From NCBI RefSeq assembly GCF_016808335.1, contig NC_053148.1, forward strand, positions 50,360,930 to 50,424,929: a DNA stretch of 64,000 nucleotides. Direction: 5' to 3'. Made by a program: the position numbers and the translations under genes. Each line of letters begins with the position of its first letter. The first letter of the stretch is position 1. The notes under the pieces were generated by a model. It was given only the letters and a program-made list of their open reading frames with translations. It had not been told where the DNA came from and made no database searches. This document shows, one piece after another, positions 1-9,579 of the stretch. Origin of the DNA: Panicum virgatum (lineage: Eukaryota; Streptophyta; Magnoliopsida; Poales; Poaceae).

Positions 1-2778
1 ATGAAAGTCTCAGGTTGTGTGTGGACTATAGACTTCTGAATGCCGTCACAATCAAAAATAAATATCCCCTTCCCCGGATTGATATTCTGTTTGATCAGCT
101 ATTCGGGGCCAAACTATTTTCCAAGATTGATCACCGCTCTGGATATTATCAGATAAAGATTACAGCTGAGGATATTCCCAAGACGGCTTTTTCCACCAGA
201 TACAGACTTTTCGAATATCTGGTCATGTCTTTCGGGCTAACGAATGCCCCTGCTCATTTCATGTATCTCATGAACTCGGTGTTCATACCCGAGCTAGACA
301 AGTTCGCCGTAATTTTCATTGATGACATCCTGATATTTTCCAAGAATGAGGAAGAACATGCAGAACATCTCCGCATTGTGCTTCAGTGCCTGCGGGAGCA
401 CAAGTTGTATGCCAAATTTAGCAAATGTGATTTCTGGCTCAAGGAAGTCCAGTTTTTGGGCCACATCATCTCAGACAAGGGGATTTCTGTTGATCCTAGC
501 AAGATTCAGGATGTTCTGAATTGGAAGACTCCAGAGTCTGTTTCAGAGATCCGGAGTTTCCTTGGTCTAGCAGGCTATTATCGCCGATTTGTACCAGAGT
601 TCTCAAAAATTGCTAGGCCCATGACCGAGTTACTCAAGAAAGGGGTGAGATTTAGTTGGGACGACAAATGTGAGCAGGCCTTTCAGACTTTGAGAAGGCT
701 TCTGACGTCTGCCCCTGTCCTCGCTCAGCCAGATATTACCCGGCCTTTTGATGTGTACTGTGATGCATCAGGTACGGGTCTTGGCTGTGTCCTCATCCCT
801 GATTGTTTTCGCCGGAAATTATTCGGCCATTAATACTTGTTGTAATGCATCAGGTACGGGCCTAGGCTGCGTCCCTATGCAGGACCAGCGAGTGATTGCT
901 TATACCTCCAGAGCCCTTAGATGACATGAAGAAAATTATGCCACCCATGATCTGGAACTAGCAGCAGTAGTGCATGCATTGAAGATCTGGCGCCATTATC
1001 TTCTGGGCAATCCAGTGCACATATACTCAGACCACAAGAGTCTTAAGTATATTTTCACCCAGAGCGAGCTGAATTTGCGCCAGAGGCGATGGTTGGAGTT
1101 GATAAAGGGTTACGACTTGGAAATTAATTATCACCCGGGCAAGGCTAATGTTGTAGCCGATTCATTAAGTCATAGAGCCAGTTGCAGTTGCCTCTCAGCC
1201 ACAGCAGTGCATGACACTTTGTGCCAAGAAATGGAGAAGATGAACTTGACTATGGTGTCTGAGGGTACTCTTGCTAATCTTACCCTCACTCCAACACTTC
1301 GAGATCATATTATTGCGGCTCAGAAAAACAATGGTGGCATGGAAAGGATTAGGCAAAGGCTTGGAGAAAATGACCCTCGAGTGGCATGTTTCCATCTAGA
1401 TGACGAGGGTGTGTTATGGTTTAAGAACCGACTAGTGGTACCTAAGGATCTGGAGCTTCAAAAGCAGATTCTCGATGAGGCTCATCTTTCTAGGTATTCT
1501 ATCCATCCTGGCAGCAACAAGATGTATCAGGATCTGAAACAGCGGTTTTGGTGGACAAGGATGAAGCGGCAAATCGTTGGTTATGTGTCAGAATGTGACA
1601 CCTGTCGGAGGGTTAAGGCTAGCCACTTGAGATCAGCCGGCCCCTTGCAGCCCCTGAGTATTCCCTCCTGGAAGTGGGAGGACATCAGTATGGATTTCAT
1701 TGTCGGCTTACCCAGAACTTCTAAGGGGTATGATTCGATATGGGTTATTGTAGATCGTCTCACCAAGACCGCGCATTTTCTACCGGTAAAGACGACACAT
1801 ACGACAAAACAATATGCACAATTATATATGGACCGTATTGTGAGCCTCCATGGAATTCCAAAGACAATCATTTCGGACCGTGGTACTCAATTCATAGCCC
1901 GGTTTTGGGAACATTTTCATGCCGCTCTTGGTACACAACTGATCCGTAGCTCGGCTTATCATCCTCAGACTGACGGTCAGACGGAGAGAATAAATCAAAT
2001 ATTATAGGACATGCTTAGAGCTTGCGTGCTCACATACAGCCAGAAATGAGATGAATGCTTGCCATTGGCCGAGTTTGCTTATAACAATAGTTATCAAGAA
2101 AGCATCAAGATGGCTCCATTTGAGGCCTTATATGGACAGAAATGCAGAACACCTTTGAATTGGTCAGAAGCTAGGGAGAGAACTTTCTTTGGGCCTGATG
2201 TGGTGAATGAAGCAGAAGAGTAAGTTCGGGTTGTTCAGGAAAATTTGAAGATTGCTCAATCCCGACAAAAGAGTTACGCGGACAAGAAGCGCCAATCTAT
2301 CCTATTTCAAGTGGGGCATTATGTCTACTTGCGGGTGTCTCCAATGAAAGGGGTTCAACGGTTTGGGGTGTGGGGAAAGCTCGCACCTCGCTATGTTGGG
2401 CCTTTCCTTGTTGTTGAGCAATGTGGGCCAGTGGCATACCGTTTGGAACTTCCTGCCCACTTATCCACGGTTCATAATATATTCCATGTGTCTCAGCTCA
2501 GAAAGTGCCTTCGTGTTCTAGAGAAGGTGATTGACATTGAAAAGCTACAAGTGGAACCCGATCTTGTCTATCCCGAATATCCAATTAAAATTGTGGATCA
2601 CAAAACCAGGGTCACTCGGAATCAAACCAGTGATTTCTATAAGGTGCAATGGAGCAATCACTCCGAGCAGGAAGCCACTTGGGAAACGGACGAATTTGTT
2701 CAATCCAAGTGTCCGGAATTGCTACAAGCCTATCAAGGTACACACCAATATCTAACTCTTCCTTTCGCCATTCATTAA
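1..2778 (+). pseudogene. Chromovirus pol (RT-RNase H-integrase-chromodomain), decayed
   Basis: Reverse-transcribes the element RNA and integrates the cDNA. RT runs from the window edge to about 700, with LCVDYR near 15 and the catalytic FIDD box near 318-330. RNase H follows ([11 protein letters not shown] near 1024), then the integrase HHCC zinc finger and DDE core (SDRGTQF near 1876; [12 protein letters not shown] near 1963), and a C-terminal chromodomain-like stretch (VQWSNHSEQEATWE near 2644). Lesions: the frame changes between about 786 and 840, at a local duplication; in-frame stops are TGA 922-924, TAG 2005-2007, TGA 2047-2049 and TAA 2221-2223. From about 840 to the terminal TAA (2776-2778) the frame is otherwise constant. 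It cannot make a complete protein. The start is outside the window. Confidence 0.92.
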
Positions 2779-2798
2779 ATCTCGGGACGAGATTTCTT

Positions 2799-2812
2799 TT
2801 AGGGGGTAGGAT
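2799..2812 (+). other. Polypurine tract of the chromovirus
   Basis: The stretch TTAGGGGGTAGGAT lies directly before the LTR start TGTAACACC, where the plus-strand primer of an LTR retrotransposon is expected. Distance and composition match other plant chromoviruses. Confidence 0.8.
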
Positions 2813-3660
2813 TGTAACACCTGCCTCGCGGACAGTCCGCGCAGGGCCGGCGGACAGTCCGCCAGGCATCGCCAGATATTTATCTAGATGGGTGTGGGAC
2901 CCACTCGTCATTTCTCTCTTCCTCCTCACTCCGTCCCGAAACGAGTGGGGCTCGACCGCTCGCCTCGACGTCGCCGCTCTCCTCGATCTCCCTCCTCCGG
3001 CAACCAAACCTCGATTCCTCGTGCGGGAACCTTCCTCGGCACCTCCTCCACCTTCCTAAACCCTAGACCGGCTTCTTACGGTCGGAATAGCCCCCGCCAC
3101 CGCCGGACACCATGGGAGGCGCTTGAAGCATGCTCCACCGTCGATCCGTCTCTTCGGTCGTCCTCCACTCGAACCGACCGCGGGAATGGATTCGTGGTGA
3201 GTTCCTTGTGCTTTCCGGTCTTTTTCCCTTTCCGTGGTGTGTCGCCGCCGCCGGTGAACAGCCACCGCCGCCGCCCCTGCAGCCGCCTGTGGCGAGGGTC
3301 AGAAGCTAGGTATCGCGGACGGTCCGCCTGGGAGGCGCGGACAGTCCGCCGGTCAGGTTAGGTTTCGTCCAGAGACGATGCTGTCTCTGGTGGTTAGCAG
3401 GATTTAACTGCGGGCAGTCCGCTATAGGGGAGCGGACGGTCCACCGTCAAACTTAAGGTTTGTCCAGAGACGATGTCTCTGGTGGGGGTTCGCAGGATTT
3501 AACTGCGGACGGTCCGCCACTTGGGCGCGGACAGTCCGCAGTAGAGTTTAGAAAATGTTCTAGAGGCGTTGTTGTCTCTGGTGGGCTAGCACAGGTGTAC
3601 TGCGGACGGTCCGCTAAGGGTGAGCGGACAGTCCGCCGTATAAATTGAAGTTTGTCCAGA
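2813..3660 (+). mobile_element. Chromovirus 3' LTR, first part
   Basis: Begins TGTAACACC immediately after the polypurine tract. It is GC-rich and holds paired palindromes of the form GCGGACNGTCCGC. It is cut at 3660 by the Sirevirus, whose target duplication CCAGA is 3656-3660. Open frames in this stretch are GC-driven and not supported as genes. Confidence 0.85.
2828..3640 (+). repeat. Palindrome-bearing repeats in the chromovirus LTR
   Basis: The near-palindrome GCGGACAGTCCGC or GCGGACGGTCCGC occurs at about 2828, 2850, 3314, 3338, 3411, 3431 (imperfect), 3506, 3528, 3601 and 3623, and twice more after the nested insertion (about 16740 and 16762). From about 3370 on, the pairs sit in units of roughly 90-105 bp that also share the words GTCCAGAGACGATG, TCTCTGGTGG and GCAGGATTTAACTGCGG. 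This is a short degenerate minisatellite with two palindromes per unit. Confidence 0.8.
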
Positions 3661-5347
3661 TGTAAGGATCGATGGACCAAGAGGGGGGGGTGAATTGGGC
3701 CTTTTTCAATTTCTAAAACAAGGTAAAGCAACCTTAACCTATGCAATACTAGTAGGGCACCAATTCACCAATCGGATAACTAAGCTACCTACACAAGCTA
3801 AGAGAGATAAAAACAAAGTAAAGCCTAGCAAGGTAGAGCTAAGTTATGATCTCTAAGTCAAGCACATGAGTAAATTGCATGAAAGAAAATGCTTGAATAA
3901 AGAGAGTGGACAAGAGACGACCGGATTTTTTCCCGTGGTGTCGATGTGTTGGCACACACCCCTAGTCCACGTTGTGACACTCACTAAGAGTCTTGTCACC
4001 TCCCATGTCACCGAGACTTGGGCGCTCACTAAGAGTCTCCGTTCACCATCCCGGCGTGGTGGAGCTCAAGCCACGTACAATCTTCTTCTCCGGGCTCCCA
4101 CAATCCTTGGCAAGCTCCGCGAGAAACACCCCGATCACCAAGATCGCCTAGGTGATGCCAATCACCAAGAGTAACAAGCTAAGGACTTCACTTGAGCAAG
4201 AACCGATCACCAAGAACGGATGCACACTAGCTTTTCTCTACTCAAGTCCTTAATCTTGCTTCTTGATTGATTGAATGCACAAGTATGTGAATGATGAAGT
4301 TCAATGTGGCTCTTGACTATAGTATGAGTGTATGGATGTTGCCTGGTGTCAAGAGTGGGCGAAATGACCCATTGGAGGGGTATATATAGGCAGCTCACAC
4401 AAATAGAGCCGTTGGAGAAAAGCTGCCAGAAAACTGCGTAGCGCCGGTTAATCCGACGTCCCTCCATTTGTCATCGTCGGTTTAACCGGTGAATGTAAAC
4501 TGCCTCTTCTGAAAACTAGCCGTTACAACTTGGGCAGATTGACCGACGTATCATCGGTTTAACCGGTGAGTGTAGTTGTCCACTGATCAACTGAAAAACC
4601 AAGTCTCTGGACAACTGCACCGACGTTAACTCAAACCTATCGTCGGTTTAACCGGTGAGTACAACTTTTGAAATCCACTGAAAAACCATCTCACTGGTCA
4701 ATTGCACCGACGTCTTGATTCAAACAGCGTCGGTTAATCCGATGAATAGAACTTGAATTGCCCTGGAAAAACCAACTCTGGACTAATGCACCGACGTTAA
4801 ATTCAAACACGTCGGTTTAACCGGTGTATTGAATTTGTCCAGATTCTGCTGACTTCGTTTAACCGACATATAGAAAATTGAGAGCGTCGGTTAAACCGGT
4901 GTATAGACTTTTTCTGATTTTGTCTTTTCTGATTTGAGTCTTGAATGAAATCCAAATATTCTTGAGATATATTTTGAGAACCACTTATTTGAACTTCTAG
5001 AAACCTGAGTGACCATAGTGTGCATCCATTTTCAAATGACCATGTCCATGCTCAAATTACTAAGCCTTAACCCCTCTTAATAGTGCGATCACTACAAAAC
5101 TATAAAACCTATACTAACCTAAGTGTCCTTCTCAACCTTATGACACTTAGGACTAGAAAGATCCTTAGTCTTGACATAAAATTGAGTTGAATACCGAGAT
5201 CGCCTTTTTGAATAATGAAATTGAGGGACCTCTTTTGACATGTGACCAAATGAGCGATAATGATCTATTAAGCTGCACAAACTCATTAGTTACAATAATG
5301 GTTATCATTAATCACTGAAACATACCTTGAGGGCCTAGATGCTTACA
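3661..5347 (-). mobile_element. Sirevirus 3' LTR (left)
   Basis: A 1,687-bp repeat almost identical to 15013-16697. Read on the minus strand it holds a TATA-like CTATATATACCCC (about 4379-4391) and a run of short motifs built on CGTCGGTTTAACCGGTG. The roughly 100-codon frames present in both LTRs are by-products of LTR duplication. Confidence 0.95.
4440..4910. repeat. CGTCGGTTTAACCGG motif cluster in the Sirevirus LTR
   Basis: About eight copies of a degenerate motif CGTCGGTTTAACCGGTG or its partner CACCGACGT lie within about 470 bp (near 4443, 4478, 4548, 4618-4660, 4707-4745, 4790-4825, 4858, 4888). The motifs are partly self-complementary (CCGG cores; CACCGACG against CGTCGG). The same cluster is in the other LTR (about 15792-16260). 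Confidence 0.8.
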
Positions 5348-5362
5348 ATATCCCCCTTTTTG
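5348..5362 (-). other. Sirevirus polypurine tract
   Basis: Read on the minus strand, CAAAAAGGGGGATAT directly precedes the left LTR. This is the plus-strand priming site and fixes the element's orientation. Confidence 0.88.
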
Positions 5363-5660
5363 GTGATTGATGACAACACAAACATAAATAACAAGAGAGC
5401 GAGAAAAGATAAAGCAGGATAAACACAAGCAAACTCGAAAGCAGGACCAAAGAGCTCAACGGCTCAAACGAAATCCATAGATATGTCTCAAAGAACGGCA
5501 TACTCAAACGACAAATGTACATATCCATGAATTAACACCAAATGTGATACAAAGAATCAAAGTCCTGATAACTACGAGCTCTCTCTAGCTCTACCCTCCC
5601 CCTAACTCTGACTCCCCCTGACTCTCTCCCCCTTTGGCGTCAAAGCACCAAAAAGGCAAG

Positions 5661-8154
5661 CTACTGGTCCGGCTGTCGTGGTACTGCAAGGAAGCGGTCC
5701 GGGTCATCATCGTCGTCGTCGTCGGACGGTGTACCCTCGGTGACAGACGGGAGCTGCTGGTCAGAACTGCCTGCTGGATCTGAAGTGACTGGGGGTGTAG
5801 CTGTGGTAGAGGCTCGCGTGCTGGCACTGCCTGGAAGAGGGTCCGTAGAAGTAGTAACCGGCTCAGCAGAAGATGTGTCAACATCTGAAGTAGTGAGTGC
5901 TGAAGCTGCCGGCTGTGACGGCTGCTGAAGCAAGGAACCCTCTCCTCCTCCCCCTGAAGGTAGTGTCTGTGGTACGACGGGGAGGGCGACTGACTGGACT
6001 GCTGAAGGAGACTCCTGGAAGAGTGAAGTCGCTGGCAGTGGAGAGAATAGTGGACGACCGGCAGACCCAAGTAATGCGGACATCGAGAACGTGGTCTTCG
6101 GTGTCGCTGAGGTAGCTGGAGCTGCAGTAGGGGCTGGAGCTGGTGTAACGGCAAGCTGAGGTGCTCCAACACCCTGAAGGCCTGGCTGTCCTGGCTGCTG
6201 CGGGGCAAGTCCGGTGTGAGAGTAAAGCTGTGAGATCATCCCGAACATCGCCATCATCCCCTGCTGCATCTGCTGAAACTGAGCGTCTGTCCTCTGTGAA
6301 ACTCTGTCGATAAGCCCGACAAAACGCTCCTCGGTCGCAGCCCGCTCTCGGGCGACCTCTCTCTGTATAGCAGCAAGCTGAGCCTCATGGGCTCTCCTGG
6401 CCTCCTCCTGTGCAAGCCTGTCCTCTCTCTGCTGAGTCACGAGCTGCTGTAGTAGTGAAGTGAGCTCGGACGGCTGAGTCACCTGAGACTCAGAGACTGT
6501 AGTAGCTGCTGAAGTCGGAGGAGCTGGCTCTCCTGAACCTCCTGCCTCGTGATCGTGACTGGCTGGGGCAGCTGAAGGAAAGTACTCAACGTCGTCGGAG
6601 GAGTCTGACTCAAGCTCAGACCAGTGAATCTCATCATCTCCCCCGGGAAGCTGTGCCTCTGCTGCTAGGAGTGCCTCATCCTCCTCTGCCACTCGTGCCT
6701 GAACCTCCGGTGACAGTCGAGCCATCGCTGCTCTATCTGCGTGTCTGCCCCTCCTCCTGTCCTGTGGAGCTGTGGGTCGGTAGACAGGGAACCTGGGAGC
6801 CTCGTCGTGACAGTAAGGGGCGTTGATGGGTGACTCTGCTGGCACTATCATAGAGCATATGTAACTGATCCAGTGCGCATAGGGAAACTATCGCACCACA
6901 CCCATCCCATCAGTGATCACATCCTCGATCTCAGCCAGAATAAAGTCAACTATATCAAATGGCTCGTGAGTGAGGATGTGTAGGAGCAAGAGCTGCTGCA
7001 AACCTGTGAACCCCTCTGGGTAGCCACTCCTCGGTAACAGAGTCCTTCGGAGTGCCATGTGAACAGCGTAAGCCTCTGGGGTCAGCAAGCTCGGCACTCT
7101 GGCGTAAGAGGCTGGGAACGGCTGGCGGAAGCACTGAGTGATCGCCTCGTGGGAAGGAGCAATTCCCGCCAACCATCGCCCTGCGGGGTGGATCTGAGTC
7201 CCCGTAAACCCTCTCGTGCAGCGAGACGTCGACCAGGTCAACTCCAAGTATACCAGCAATGGTCGCCCTCGATAAACCAAAGTCCTGCCCTCCAAACCTG
7301 AAGTGCACGGCTCTGCGCTCGGGGGCTATCCAAGCTGTAGCGTAGAACACTCTGACCCAGTCCTCGATATAACGGTTCTGCTCCATCTCTAGCAGCCTGG
7401 GCAGTCCTCTGAAGTGAGCGAAGTGTGCCCTCACATCTGCTCCCCCTGCGGCTGTCCTCAGTGAGACCCAGTCAAGAACCCGGTGCTGAAAGATCCGGTG
7501 GCCCCTCCGCTGGAAAGTCTCATAGAAGCTGGCCTGTAGCAGAGTCCAGAACCTCCTGTCGACTCTGCTGTCTCGGGTCACTAGGAACCAGACCTCCTCG
7601 TCAACACTCCACCTGAGCCTCTTGACCTTGGCCGCATTGGCTCGGGTCAAGTTCTGGAGCATCACACCTGGCTCCAGACGCACAACAGTGTCCATACGGA
7701 ACACTGCGCGCTCGGCCTCTAGGGCCTCGGCTCTGCGAGCTGCTGCTGCTGCTGCTGCTGACCTGCGGGGCTCCTGTGGCTGGTGTCCTCCCCGAGTCCT
7801 CGGTCCAGTGCGACGCTCTGTCACTGCCGGGGAACCTTTCTCAGACGACTGCTGTGGAGAACTCTGCCCCTCTGACTGTGCTGCCTCTGAGTCAGAGCCA
7901 TCTGAATCTGTCGCTGCTGCTGCTGCTGTCGCGGCTCTGGTGGCCCTGGCACCTCTCACTCTGCCCATACCCCTGCCTCTGCCTCTGCCTCTGGGGTCCT
8001 CCCTGATCTGGAACGGACGAGCACGGCCTGATGCCTGCTCCTCGGCGGCCTTGGCCACCATCTCGGCCCTCTCGGCCTCCTTCTCTGCACGAGTCCGCTT
8101 GCGAGCGGGCTTCTCGACCACGACCTCCTTCCCCTTCCTCTTTTCGCGACCCAT
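5661..8154 (-). pseudogene. Sirevirus envelope-like / 'putative plant transposon protein' ORF, broken
   Basis: Function unknown; Sireviruses carry such an ORF between pol and the 3' LTR, and it has been called envelope-like although no envelope role is shown. I place the start at the ATG 8152-8154 (MGREKRKGKE), ahead of a basic Arg/Lys-rich stretch. A globular domain follows (RRFWTLLQASFYETF, RVFYATAWI) that resembles the plant-transposon protein family I recall as PF20167, then an acidic, Ser/Pro/Gln-rich tail with a coiled-coil-like segment (AHEAQLAAIQREVARERA). Lesions: a frameshift near 7170-7195 and an in-frame TAG at 6888-6890; downstream codons stay open to 5661. I see no clear signal peptide or transmembrane segment. 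Confidence 0.82.
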
Positions 8155-8635
8155 CTTGACTGACGGTGTGCGGAACACGAACGCGGCGCGAAAGTACCAG
8201 CACAGGCAAAACGTCGAGCACCTGGCGAGCACTTGGCGAGAAGGATGCTACGGATGCGGCTGCGGCGTGGAGCTGCTGCTGCGGCGTGGTGCTGCGGCTG
8301 CGGTGTGGAGGGCGTGGAGCACGGCGGCGCGCGCGGCTGGCGTGATGGCGGCGCGGGCGCGGGTGAGAAGCGGCGCCGGGTGGGCGCGAGGGCGCACGGC
8401 TGCGGCTTGGAACGGCGGCGCGTGGCAGCGAGCAAGGAGCGGCGGCGGCGGCTCGGCTTGCAGGCGAGCGGCGGCGAGTGGTGGCGGCGCGGGGGCGGCT
8501 TGAGGTGAAGGCGGCGGCGTGAAGCGATCGAGGGCAAGCGGCGGCGGCTGAAGTCGGGCGAAAACAGAGAGGAAGAAGAAACCGCAGCCCGCACAAGACA
8601 CATATATGACAGGTGGGACCCGCGATTTTCTTTAA

Positions 8636-8945
8636 CACCGGTCGATCCGACGCGTAGGGTTTGAACACCGGTTGATTGCGTCGGTGCAGTTCACCCGAGG
8701 CTTCTGCAGATCTGAAACTGAACGCCGGTTGAACCGATGCTGTCAAGAGTGTCCTCGTCGGTTGATTGATCAAAACACCGGTTGATTGCTAGGTCTGATT
8801 TGCATTTACTATCACCGGTTGATCCGATGCTCTGACTTTTGTATACGCCGGTTGAACGCCTGAAACTTGACTGAGCTGAGACAAACTTTAGTAACGTCGG
8901 TTAATCCGATGGGTATAGATCCTTTGAACGTCGGTTTAACCGGTG
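8636..8945. repeat. Internal cluster of the LTR-type CCGGTT/CGTCGGTT motif
   Basis: In about 310 bp upstream of the envelope-like ORF there are about nine copies of a motif such as CACCGGTTGATCCGATG or CGTCGGTTAATCCGATG, ending at CGTCGGTTTAACCGGTG (about 8929-8945). They are the same family of words as in the LTRs but in different arrangements. 8946-9579 has no gene I can support. Confidence 0.75.
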
Positions 8946-9579
8946 AAGCCAAAAACCCCACACTCAGCTCACTCTTCTATGCTAAGTCCAATAAACTTAT
9001 AAGATTCAAATAAACTCAAGTTAATGGACTTGCATAGACGACTTTACCCCTCAAAATAAATAGGATAGCACACTTGCTTAAATAAATTTCTTTTCAAACA
9101 CAAGGAAAAGCCGCAAGAGAGACAAAGCGCCAAATAAAATGTATGAGCCTTGTCATAGGAATATTGAAGATAGAGAGCTTCAAACTCATTATGACATGAC
9201 TCACTAGGCAAGAACGCACCTAACACTTTGCTCTTTTCACTTTTCATGAATTAAGATCTTGTATATGAAACAAGTCTCATTTTCATCAAGTGATCTCCTT
9301 TGTGACCCTTACGCATGCAATGATGATGCAAACTATAACCACATGCGAAAGTAAAATAAACATGAAGTGCACATCTATATGACAAGAAATGCATGATAAG
9401 AAATTAAGATCTACTTGTCAAGTTTGAACCCACGGGAAGCTTCTTCATGATGAGCCTTTCTACAAATCTAGAGGAAAACAAGTGGACCACCACCTCTAGC
9501 TAAACCCTTGCTCATCACTATCTTACCATGGTTAGACAAGTGTCCTATATGTATGCATTTTTCTATATGACATGGCAAC

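Noticed and set aside
3866..4174. A 102-codon frame present identically at 3866 and 15217
   Set aside because: The identity comes from LTR duplication; no family or promoter supports it.
7622..8503. A 293-codon plus-strand frame
   Set aside because: It is the reverse of the envelope-like ORF and its GC-rich leader; composition is Arg/Ala-rich noise with no family.
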